Assembly (NCBI GenBank): GCA_029204225.1
Contig: CM055095.1
Location: forward strand, 62,043,910 to 62,107,909
Length of the DNA stretch: 64,000 nucleotides
Direction: 5' to 3'
Source: Diphasiastrum complanatum
Lineage: Eukaryota > Streptophyta > Lycopodiopsida > Lycopodiales > Lycopodiaceae
Shown: piece by piece, positions 22,001-29,130 of the stretch
Layout: each line of letters opens with the position of its first letter
Position numbering within the stretch: position 1 is the first letter of the stretch
Program-made: the position numbers and the translations under genes
The notes under the pieces: model-generated
Database searches by the model: none
What the model was told of the DNA's origin: nothing
The model's input: the letters and a program-made list of their open reading frames with translations, nothing else

Positions 22001-25000
22001 TTATCTCTCGTTGGAATATCTAAATTTTGAGACTACTAATTTCTGGCACAGCGTTTGCTGAATGTTTGACATTTGATTCACTGACGTGATTTGATTTTTT
22101 GTACGTTGATTGTTAACACAAGCACCTGTGCTGTTGACTATGTGTTCAAAGCAGTTCTTTGCTCTGTTTTTCATTATCATGTCCCTAATAATCATCTGTT
22201 GCATGCATGGTGAAGGAAGCGGAAAAAGCGATATCCGAGATGACTGGTATGCCATTCTAGTTATAGGGTACTGTCGTACGTATACATGTTTTTGCTTTTC
22301 AATGTACGATTAATATCTTTGAAGTTTTATGTTTGAGGCCGGATGGTATATAATTTTAATGGTTATCATTACCTCTCTATGTGGAACAGGCAAGTTACTT
22401 GGAAGTCGCACAATTCGTTGTAACTGGGCAACTAAGAATAGTGCTGGGCATCAGGTGGAGGATACCCAAAATGTCGCACTTAGTGCCAATCCTAGCACTG
22501 TAAGTGAGCAGACTGTCACTGCTTCTCTGCCAAATAAACAAGGTAAGGTACTCCACTTCTTTCAATTGAGAAAATGTTTATGATTGTCTGCTTCTCATGA
22601 GATAGGAGCAAGTTTTTCTGTTCTAGGAGTAGTCTGAACTTTGATTATGTAATGTGCTCAATAGTATCAGTAGTGATTGGATTTTTCAATACTCTGCAGA
22701 CGGTGTCCATGAAGAGCAGCATGAGGAAGCAGCAGCTCAAGGAGATGGACCTGAAAGCAACCCACAGTACACAACAGTATATGTTGGGAACTTAGCTCAT
22801 GAGGTGAGCTATTGAAGTAGAGGATTTACATTATTATCATATAGAATCCAGACTGTGATGCTTGTTCCCAACTTTCTATGCTTTTAGAAAATCACCGTTG
22901 TATTTTTCAAGTCTTCTAAGTTCATATTTTGGTTGCAATGGTTGAATAACCTAAATCATTGGATATTTTATTGCAGGTAACTCAGGCAGAACTTCACAGA
23001 CAGTTCCATGCATTGGGTGCAGGTGTAATTGAAGATGTGAGGGTCCAAAGAGACAAGGGCTTTGGTTTTGTTAGGTATCGTACTCATGACGAAGCTTCTT
23101 ATGCAATCCAAGTTGCCAACGGAAGGGTGATTTGTGGCAAATCAATCAAAGTGAGTTTCAGTGTAATTCTCCTCCCATATGGTTCTGGTTTGAAACGGGA
23201 ACCTTTTTTTAGGTTTTTTCTTTTTTTTAAATGTGTTTTTGAGGGTTTTGGGGGTTTACACATGTCATAGAAAGTCTGGTAACAAGTAGATACATCCAAT
23301 TTCATGAGAATGCTCTAGAGAATGCAATTTCAATAGGAGAAGCTCTTAGCTGTGTATGTACTATGGTCATCGGTGACTATGGTCACTTTCCTCAGTCAAT
23401 TATTGATGTTGTCACCATTCATCATACAGTCTCAATTTTCAAACATCCAAGAACTTCCAGAAATTAAGAAATTATAAACAGTAAAGTTATAAACTAGTTA
23501 CTAATACTATAGAACTTACAAGCTACAACTTACAAATTACAATGCACTGACCACTTGGAAGTTGGCACTAAGTTCTAACTTCTAACTAGTAACAAATCAC
23601 AAATTACATAATACAAAGTTCAAATTTTAAAGTTTAAAGTAAAAGCAATGATGATGCATAGATAACAAGAGTGTCAAGCGTGCCACTAGCCTCAAGGCTC
23701 AAGTCTGAGGCCCCATGAGTTTGAAGTCAACTGTCATATGTAATATGTATAACTACTATGCTAGATCCTAGAGTATGCCACACTAAGCAGTGAGTGCCCC
23801 CCCCATCTAGGCTCTAGCCTCTAGCTGCCCACCTCGGACGTTGTCGTCGTGGGGGCACTGGCATGTCCTCAGGCTCAATGTCATCGTCCCCATCATCAGA
23901 GTCACCCTCATTTTTCATCCTCATCCGATCCCTCACCTCACCCTCAGTGGTGGATTCCTCATCTGAGTCAGAGCCAAAGGGACTCTCAGAGGTGTTTGAG
24001 AGTCCTGCATGGTTCAGGCCCTCTCCTGTGCCCCTGGTCCTGCGTGCTGTAGCTCGAGTGGTAGGCCCTGCGCAACGCACGCAAGGAAATTGGAATCAGG
24101 ACTTAGGCTCGAGAGTCGACATCTCACATTACTTGTAACTTACAATTTACAAATTACAATCTAGTAATCTACTATCTACTATCTACTCTCTAGTATATCT
24201 ACAAAACTTCAAAGTACTAAAAGCCTACTAATATAATGCAGTGACTCGGGGGCATCGAAATCAACCTGCAGCTGCTAAGGCCTCCTGATGGAGTAGAGCA
24301 TAGACATCCTCCTCCTCTTGTGATCTTGGTGGCAAGTCTGGAACCCTTGCCACATTGATCTCATCGGGATTAACCTACGAAAATTGAAATCAAACCAAGA
24401 TTTCGATTCTCAATAGGAAGTACTAGTAAACGATTTAAAAAAAAATAGCAAATTTGAAATGTAAACGTTGAAAGTTGAAACTTGAAGCCTGAAGGTTCTT
24501 AGTGTAGACTCTACTATCTAGACAAATCATGGTAGATACTAGACTCTATAGAATTCAGATTAATCATTACTTGTACGGTCTCCCCGGTCTCTCTTAGCTT
24601 CTTCACAAGCCGTAGGTTGGCATGCACATACACCAACCTCTCCAGCTGCGCAGTAGAAAGTCTGTTCCTTCTCTTCGTATGAACCAGAGGGAACTCCAAT
24701 TTCTCACATGCAACTGCTGCCCAATCTTGTGAGAGGACGCGGATGGCAAGTTTCTGCAACTTGGGAACATCATTCCCGTACTTCATCCACCATGAACCAG
24801 GGCACAATTGCCCTTCCCTCAGCATGGCAGCTGCACGACCGAAATCGAAACGCTTGGTCCTGAATACTAATTAGTAATTACATAGTACATACATGAATAA
24901 ATTCAAGTCATCCATGAGTGCATCTTGATCCTTAGGATCAAGATAGATAGAGGAGACGTAGGAATGCCATCCTTGCCTGAGCTCTCGATCATGGAATTGA

Positions 25001-28000
25001 TCTTCCTTCCTCCATAGTGGATGAAGCAAGCCTCAACTGCTCCATGGTCAGGCCCTCCCACTCAACACCGATACGAGATACTGCTCACATCATATCCCTC
25101 CATGCAGGGGTCTGTGCCACATGAAAGGGGAGGTCGCACAAGTAAAAGCACCTCCTAACAGCAATAGCAGCTGCATCCCTATGTGACTGCTGGAAGGCTA
25201 CCACAAAAACATCCCTGCCTCTCAACATGTCCTCGACCCCATCCCCTAACACCTCCAGCCCTACCAATAGCACTACTACTTGCCCCACCTACTGGCACTG
25301 CAGGAGTCTCTCCAGAAGAAGGTGGAATGGATGCTGCAGCGGAGCTAGTGCTGGTTATAGGTGACGGCTGTGATGGGGAATCTCGGCGCTCTGCCGCGCC
25401 TGTAACAATAATGGTGTTACTAGTTAGGCTTTAGCTAATAAATTATAGTCAGTGAGAGAGCTTAAAGAACAGTCACTAATCACTCAGTAGTAAATTGTAA
25501 TTTGTAATCAAAGTTTAAAGTTATAGACTGAACTTTTAAGTTTTAGCTTTAGATCAAATTTCAATCATCATTGATCAAACAAGATTCAAGAATCACCTTA
25601 AATGAGTAAATGTGGTGGATGGATCTTGTTTGCTGCTCCTACAATTTCCTTGTAGAAATAGATTGGCAATTTTTTTCCCTAGAAATCTCCCAAGAAAAAA
25701 TGAAAAATGGTGTATTTTTCACTCTCTTTCTAGAATGAGCTGGCTTTCATACCAACTGCACAAGCTTGTCTCTTCAACTCGTGAATCCTAGATAGCCACT
25801 CTGTCAAATGGGTCTTCCAATCGAAGGCACCCTCTCTTTGAGTCCTATGTGCGTGGCATCCAGCTGTGGGTGATCAGTCCACTTGGCATGCATGCTACCT
25901 GTGACCCATGAATATTGAGTGACTCATAGGGTACCACCCCATTCCGCCTAGGACCTGTGACCCTCTTGGTGACCACGGGTGCTTGCCGGCTAGCCTCTTG
26001 TCATTGACAACTAGTTCCGATGGTCACAAATGACCGCTTTTATGCAACTTTTGGGCGGCCACACTGAGTCACTACTTGTGATGCACCTGTCCCAACTTGG
26101 GCCAGTTGTCCACTCTTTCAAAAGGCTTGATTTCTCTTAGAAATGAAGATATGCCAGAAGGCCGAATAGGTAATAAGTTTCCAAGGTCATATTGACATGA
26201 ATACAGCTAATATATGAATATAGCTGTCCTCAATTTCAAGACCTTGCCCTCAATATGGGCTTAAAAACAGAGAGCATATACAAAAGAAAACTACAATAAT
26301 ACTGCTGTAAGAAATGAAAAAGGAGCGACAAATGTCATGTAATGCTCGAGAGTGTAGGGTGGCTGCAAGCCCAAGCCTGATTCTGTAAAAGTGGTGTGTT
26401 TGCAATTATTTCAATAGATTTCATGTGGCCTCATCAATAGATCCCGCTGAAGTAAGAATTGAATATGGTGTTGTGAACTTGAAGTTTGGCAACATGGAGG
26501 AATGGAGTAACGTTGGATCATTAAGAAAAATAGAGGCAAGATGTGCATGACTGCATGAGTACCAACAACTCCTCTCAAGTGGCTGACATGAAAGATGTCA
26601 TAGGCAAGCATGAGTAGTTATTGGCAATCGTAAGCGATTAGTAAGTGGGTTAAGCTTTTACACAATACAGAAGGTCCATGTGAGTGTGGTGCCAACTTCT
26701 TTGTCCGAGATTTTGCCTAGGTGAATTTGTGTTGAGCAAACTGTAGCTCTACATATATGTTCTAGCTTTCCTTAAATTCATCCTATTATCGGTATTTGTC
26801 ATCCACAACTTTGTATTGTTGTTGTGTGAATGCTACAAATGTTTGTGCGCTTAGAAAGAAATGCGGCCACATTAACTGTGCATTGTCAAGATGCATAGGT
26901 ACGCTAAGTAGTGGTGAAGTGTAGCCGCTTGATCCAAAAGGATGATGTTGCTAATAGAGCTGTTATAACCATACTCTGCTAAACATCAATGTTGGTCCCA
27001 ATCATATGCCCAAAGGGAGAAACAGACGAGTGTAAACAGTCTTCAAGTATGTGGTTCAAAACCTCAGATTGACCTTTGGCCTCAAAACGATAAGTAGTGC
27101 CTATAAGTTCTTGAATAATATTCACCTTAGTTTCATCCAAAACTCTAAAGTGAATTCCTTATCTCAATGAATAAAAATGGAGCATGCCAATGCATGGAGG
27201 TTTTTGATAAGAAGATGCGAGCACATTGAGCAATGGTTATAGTAGTGCAAATAGGTATCAAGAGTGAAGTGCGTTTGCTTCAAGAATTGTTCTGCCAAAA
27301 GAAAACAAGTATTGTGACCGTCTAAGTTCATAAATTCCATGGAGATGTCGGTGCACTGTCAATGGGGTATAGGCCATGTTTGTAAGAGTCCCTGGGTTTT
27401 GCCTTTAAAGTATTTATTTTTGTTGCAAAAGGTACACGATAAGACAATTGGTGTAGGTCTCTCTTCATTTGAGGCCAATCAATACGAGTACGAACACAAT
27501 TCAAGGATGAAGGCGAGCGAGTAATACAAATGAACCTGGTATGCGCAATGCACCATAATGGCAAAGGTGTTCGACGATGGAATAAACTTGGTGGAGCTTG
27601 GAATTTGGACCCTTGACTTGGGCATAATGATCTTTGAAATTAGGACATTAGGCGAAACCATCAGGCAAGGAATCAAATCAATCTAGGACGAAGGTGGTAA
27701 GGGCATACGTAAGTTCCATAAGAACGCTTGTTCGGGAACCTCAAGAGTTCTAAATCTCTGAAACACCGTTTTGTTGAATTTTTTTTGTTGGCAAAAAAAC
27801 AGTCGAACCACCCTGATATCAGATAGTATCGCTAAGACAATGCTTGTAAATCCAAATCAAGTGAACTAAAGGAGGGGGGTGCACCTCACGACATTATTGG
27901 AGAGGGCACATGAGGTAGGGAAGCCACTACGACTGATAAAGTTAGTGAGTTTGTAACTGTGGATTTAGGATTCATTTTCAGGTTCTATATAACTGATCAT

Positions 28001-28782
28001 AGGGGATCTATTATGCCCTAAGTTGGTAGAATATCCATCTGTTCAGAAATTGTAGATTTTTCTTGTTTTACAAAATGGGTGAGTCTGGAAATTGGACATT
28101 TCTTTAGGATCTTAGTGTGATTAATAAGACACTGCCCTATTGGTGCTATGTGGCATCCCAGTTTTCACTTGGATTACCCTGGGTGTGTTTGGGGGGGCGG
28201 GTCTTCTAATATTTGACCTCTCATGGCTGTGTTTTGTGGCGTGTTCTCAGCCTGTGGCTGCATCTACTGATGCTTTGCATGTGGCTGCATCTGTGATTCT
28301 AACCATCTGGCTTTGCTCTTTTATCTCTCCAGTAATTTTGGTAGTTGACTGTTGGATTTCAAGTAAGCTTGTCGCAATGCTAACTATGGACAATTGTGGT
28401 TATGCCTTCAAATGAATTTTCTTCATTGAAATTACAGTGCTCATGGGGCAACAAGCCCACTCTTCCAGGGACGTCGTCAGCCCCGCTACCACCTCCCCTA
28501 CCACTAGCATTGCCATTTGCAGGTGTCATGACAGCGGGTCTGAATCAAGGTTACAATGCAGCTGATCTACTAGCTTATCAAAGGCAGTGGAGTTTGACTC
28601 AAGCTGGTGGACAAGCGCTTCTGCCCTTACCACAGCAAGGAGGAGGTATGGGTGGTTCTTTACCTGTTGCCACCGCAGGTGCTCGATCAGTTTTTGATGG
28701 ATTCCAGCCAGGCACAGGAATGCCATCCGCCTCAGCTCTTGCAGCTGCTGCGGCTATGGGGCAGCAGCATATTTTTTATTGA
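5570..28782 (+). CDS. UBP1: UBP1-like oligouridylate-binding protein (three RRMs), 12 coding exons
   Basis: Coding exons: 5570-5788, 6178-6239, 6624-6726, 12491-12567, 12747-12808, 12953-13040, 13428-13503, 22216-22246, 22390-22542, 22700-22803, 22977-23150 and 28438-28782. They sum to 1494 nt, so 497 aa plus stop, with every junction in phase and no internal stop. Residues 1-73 are Gln-rich. RRM1 is about 93-163 (RNP2 SVYVGNI, RNP1 SSYGFVDY). RRM2 is about 178-254 ([15 protein letters not shown]). RRM3 is about 316-386 ([15 protein letters not shown]). The tail is rich in Pro, Ala, Gly and Gln. The block order and the [14 protein letters not shown] lead-in match plant UBP1/RBP45/47-class proteins related to animal TIA-1. 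Members bind U-rich RNA, act in the nucleus on pre-mRNA splicing and stability, and enter stress granules; that role is known for the family and inferred here. The ATG at 5570 is the first in frame after the 5' UTR acceptor. All introns are GT-AG except intron 2, which reads GC-AG. Confidence 0.93.
6178..6239 (+). CDS. UBP1: UBP1 exon 3: RRM1 lead-in
   Basis: The acceptor TTTTGCAG|ATTGAG opens the block, which encodes residues 74-94 ([20 protein letters not shown] plus the start of V), a signature stretch of plant UBP1 proteins. It ends at donor GTGAGT with two bases of the Val codon left over. Confidence 0.93.
6624..6726 (+). CDS. UBP1: UBP1 exon 4: RRM1 first half
   Basis: The acceptor is CCGCAG|GTATG. 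It encodes residues 94-128, including the rest of RNP2 (VYVGNIH), the first helix (TEALLAEVF) and KLIRKDK. The donor is AAA|GTAAGT, phase 0. Confidence 0.94.
7291..9102. mobile_element. CATAG-family TIR transposon, copy C (1.8 kb, in UBP1 intron 4)
   Basis: The left end CATAGTTGTGAGCAAAC pairs with the right end, whose reverse complement is CATAGTTACAAGCAAAC. Flanks CCTACAAC and GCTACAAG match at 6 of 8 positions, consistent with an aged 8-bp target duplication as made by hAT elements. Internal blocks are shared, in reverse orientation, with copies at 15431-16039 and 19566-20218: a poly-T next to AAAATAGCCTATGCC, the GGGGGCTACCGCCCC repeats, and GTTTGCCGACTGTTTCGGGT. The right subterminal region has tandem GAATCGCGATTC palindromes. 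No transposase is seen, so it is non-autonomous. Confidence 0.7.
7690..8445. other. Extra GC-richer segment inside copy C, absent from the shorter copies
   Basis: It sits between two blocks (GAAGAGGCCTTACCGTCGGGG and the CTACCGCCCC repeats) that are adjacent in the 19.6-kb copy. It is pyrimidine-rich at first and then CG-containing (TTCGCGAATCGTTCGTGC). Either this is ancestral internal sequence lost by deletion in the short copy or captured DNA. No protein domain is recognised. Confidence 0.5.
9995..10070. repeat. (GT)7(GA)31 compound microsatellite in UBP1 intron 4
   Basis: GT repeats 9995-10008 run directly into uninterrupted GA repeats 10009-10070. Confidence 0.97.
11190..11660. mobile_element. 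Cluster of inverted-repeat-rich, MITE-like sequence
   Basis: GTTCCTAGGAAT at about 11200 and an opposing ATTCCTATTCTTGTTCC block at about 11380 frame one unit. Immediately after it, CATAGTTTCTAGCC starts another unit, followed by repeated ACCGATTC and GAATCGG and later GTTCTGAACGCGTG. The CATAG start and palindromic subterminal style resemble the family at 7.3, 15.4 and 19.6 kb. Right boundary and target duplication were not found. Confidence 0.35.
12491..12567 (+). CDS. UBP1: UBP1 exon 5: RRM1 RNP1 and second helix
   Basis: The acceptor GATGGCAG|TCTTCA comes after a 5.8-kb intron. It encodes [19 protein letters not shown] and LNGRQ (residues 129-153). The donor is AAAT|GTGAGA, leaving two bases of the next codon. 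Confidence 0.94.
12747..12808 (+). CDS. UBP1: UBP1 exon 6: end of RRM1 and linker
   Basis: The acceptor GGTTAG|ATTTGG follows a 179-nt intron. It encodes [20 protein letters not shown] (residues 155-174), almost invariant in plant UBP1 proteins. The donor is TCAG|GTTTTA, phase 1. Confidence 0.94.
12953..13040 (+). CDS. UBP1: UBP1 exon 7: RRM2 first half
   Basis: The acceptor is CTGAAG|GACATT. It encodes [19 protein letters not shown] and on to VHC (residues 175-204), containing RNP2 of RRM2. The donor is CTC|GTAAGT, and the split Ser codon is completed by exon 8. Confidence 0.94.
13428..13503 (+). CDS. UBP1: UBP1 exon 8: RRM2 RNP1
   Basis: The acceptor is TTGGCAG|GGATGC. It encodes [20 protein letters not shown] and FRTKQ (residues 205-229). 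The donor is CAG|GTGAAT, phase 0, followed by the 8.7-kb intron 8. Confidence 0.94.
13504..14237 (+). other. UBP1 intron 8, part before the LTR element
   Basis: AT-rich intron sequence without recognised features. It runs up to the target duplication CTCAC at 14238-14242. Confidence 0.5.
14243..15032 (-). repeat. 3' LTR of the nested element, interrupted by a 0.4-kb insertion
   Basis: The two halves, 14243-14474 and 14872-15032, match 19116-19419 and 19436-20238 of the other LTR. Without the insert the LTR is about 390 bp. It lacks about 60 bp that the 5' copy has after AGGGAAAAT. Confidence 0.85.
14475..14871 (+). mobile_element. Inserted fragment of the rearranged-Copia module
   Basis: The segment breaks LTR homology and itself resembles 2.9-3.25 kb on the + strand: a GAGG-rich stretch, then TGTAAAATTGATGTAAGAAA and TAGTGAAGCATCC. 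It lacks termini of its own. It appears to replace about 15 bp of the LTR rather than duplicate a target. Confidence 0.6.
15033..15045 (-). other. Polypurine tract of the nested LTR element
   Basis: AAGGGAGGAAGAA on the minus strand directly precedes the 3' LTR start TGTTACGGCC. Confidence 0.75.
15431..16039. mobile_element. CATAG-family TIR transposon, copy B (609 bp)
   Basis: It is flanked by perfect 8-bp duplications CTTAGAAC (15423-15430 and 16040-16047). Ends are CATAGCTGCAGCGAAACGCG and, reversed, CATAGTTGCACTCCGATTC. Subterminal GAAACGCGTTTC and GAAACGTGTTTC palindromes are present. Internal sequence (AAAAATAGCTTATGG, GTGCAGTAGATAGGGCAC) matches copies A and C. There is no coding capacity, so it is a non-autonomous MITE. 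The 8-bp duplication suggests hAT mobilisation. Confidence 0.85.
16048..19102. other. Internal region of the nested LTR element
   Basis: No gag, protease, integrase or RT motif was recognisable in either strand. Several frames of 60-127 codons (for example 18519-18902) have no family signature. Confidence 0.5.
17717..17830. repeat. Palindrome-rich segment resembling CATAG-family subterminal DNA
   Basis: It has TTAGTTGCCCGTTTCGGAAC, then GGAACGCGTTCC and GTTTCGGAACG, closing with CCGTTCCGAAACGAG. The style matches the other copies but with GGAACGCGTTCC as the core. The terminal CATAG is degraded and no target duplication was found. Confidence 0.35.
19103..19114 (-). other. Primer binding site (TGGTATCAGAGC)
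   Basis: It matches the canonical initiator Met tRNA complementary site, one base from the 5' LTR end. Confidence 0.85.
19116..20238 (-). repeat. 5' LTR of the nested element, interrupted by copy A
   Basis: Removing the 653-bp CATAG element plus one copy of its duplication leaves an LTR of about 462 bp, beginning TGTTACGGCCGTATTCAGCT on the minus strand. A TATATATTGGGG promoter-like motif lies near 19305-19320. Confidence 0.85.
19566..20218. mobile_element. CATAG-family TIR transposon, copy A (653 bp)
   Basis: It is flanked by perfect 8-bp duplications AGCTGAAT (19558-19565 and 20219-20226), and the LTR sequence reads through cleanly when it is removed. Ends are CATAGATGCACA and, reversed, CATAGATGCGCA. 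Subterminal motifs include AACGCGTTTTGG, GAAACGCATTTC and GAAGCGCGTTTC. It carries the GC-rich GGGGGCGGTAGCCCCC repeats shared with copy C and the poly-T core shared with B and C. No transposase. Confidence 0.88.
20244..22215 (+). other. UBP1 intron 8, part after the LTR element
   Basis: AT-rich intron with no recognised gene, repeat boundary or coding signal. Confidence 0.5.
22216..22246 (+). CDS. UBP1: UBP1 exon 9: 31-nt micro-exon of RRM2
   Basis: It encodes [10 protein letters not shown] plus one base. The acceptor GGTGAAG|GAAGCG has a weak pyrimidine tract and the donor is ACTG|GTATGC. Phase matches both neighbours and the residues match the second RRM2 helix. It is too short for ORF detection and sits between an 8.7-kb and a 143-nt intron. 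Confidence 0.88.
22390..22542 (+). CDS. UBP1: UBP1 exon 10: end of RRM2 and linker
   Basis: The acceptor is GGAACAG|GCAAGT. It encodes [16 protein letters not shown], closing RRM2, then a Ser/Thr/Asn-rich linker of about 35 residues ending in LPNKQ. The donor is CAAG|GTAAGG, phase 1. Confidence 0.93.
22700..22803 (+). CDS. UBP1: UBP1 exon 11: acidic linker and start of RRM3
   Basis: The acceptor is TCTGCAG|ACGGTG. It encodes an acidic His/Glu-rich linker, then [12 protein letters not shown], the RNP2 of RRM3. The donor is GAG|GTGAGC, phase 0. Confidence 0.93.
22977..23150 (+). CDS. UBP1: UBP1 exon 12: RRM3 core
   Basis: The acceptor is TATTGCAG|GTAACT. It encodes residues 326-383, with [20 protein letters not shown] and [15 protein letters not shown], matching RRM3 of plant UBP1. 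The donor is AAA|GTGAGT, phase 0. Confidence 0.94.
23814..25300 (-). pseudogene. hAT-superfamily transposase remnant in UBP1 intron 12
   Basis: From the 5' side on the minus strand: [20 protein letters not shown] (25085-25160), matching the conserved FF..GIPF.V..SP.F..M block of hAT transposases. Then comes an internally deleted middle, then the C-terminal dimerisation block (24514-24880): [20 protein letters not shown], then [20 protein letters not shown]. An acidic Ser/Asp-rich end lies at 23814-24080. The usual CERNWS motif reads CEKLEF. The catalytic middle is missing. Terminal repeats were not located, although AATTGTAA/TTACAATT-type repeats cluster at 23.5-24.2 and 25.5 kb. Confidence 0.8.
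25435..26349 (+). other. UBP1 intron 12, spacer
   Basis: No recognised coding or repeat structure between the hAT and Gypsy remnants. Confidence 0.4.
26350..27640 (-). pseudogene. Decayed Gypsy (Ty3) integrase region in UBP1 intron 12
   Basis: Minus-strand pieces occur in Pol order but with frameshifts and stops: [11 protein letters not shown] (27450-27480, the zinc-binding region), [16 protein letters not shown] (about 27040-27090, the GQ.E..N core region), and [13 protein letters not shown] with EATWN downstream (26400-26610, the integrase C-terminal / chromo-like end). No LTR pair was identified. Confidence 0.75.
27641..28437 (+). other. UBP1 intron 12, 3' part
   Basis: GATATCAG near 27810 may be a degraded retroelement primer site. 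Otherwise the sequence shows nothing beyond the acceptor of exon 13. Confidence 0.35.
28438..28782 (+). CDS. UBP1: UBP1 exon 13: end of RRM3 and C-terminal tail
   Basis: The acceptor AATTACAG|TGCTCA follows a 5.3-kb intron. It encodes [20 protein letters not shown], then [11 protein letters not shown] and a Gly/Ala/Gln-rich end ([20 protein letters not shown] and on to the stop). The stop is TGA at 28780-28782. Confidence 0.94.
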   Translation, partial: CSWGNKPTLPGTSSAPLPPPLPLALPFAGVMTAGLNQGYNAADLLAYQRQWSLTQAGGQALLPLPQQGGGMGGSLPVATAGARSVFDGFQPGTGMPSASALAAAAAMGQQHIFY

Positions 28783-29130
28783 TAAAAAGAAAAATTGAGA
28801 CTATGGGCGTGTGTAGGCACTTTTGAAACTCCTGTTTTCTTTACGGGTTACAATTCAAACTTAAAGTTGCCAAGTCAGTACTCACTTTCAACTGCCTTCT
28901 ATTTTAGAATAGTGTAAGATCTTTTGTATTCTTTGTTCAGTGTGAAGCATACATTGGGTGACTTTTTGCTGTTAAATTCCTTGAACTTCACATGTGAATT
29001 TAAAAGTTACATGCAGAGTTCTTTCTCTTCATACTGTATGTAATAGCATATAAAACTGCAGTGCTAGTTATGGAATGTGTCTGAATGAATAATTGGGCTG
29101 AATGAGGTTTCAATGGTATTTGTGTGATGT
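28783..29130 (+). other. UBP1: Probable 3' UTR of the UBP1 gene
   Basis: AT-rich, U-rich sense sequence directly follows the stop codon. I see no canonical AATAAA. AATGAATAATT near 29080 is a possible near-upstream element, so the 3' end is approximate. A 97-codon frame at 29217-29510 shows no family signature and is not called. Confidence 0.4.

Noticed and set aside
23863-24138. Ser/Pro-rich plus-strand frames at 23.85-24.14 kb
   Set aside because: Antisense shadows of the acidic C-terminal part of the hAT transposase remnant.
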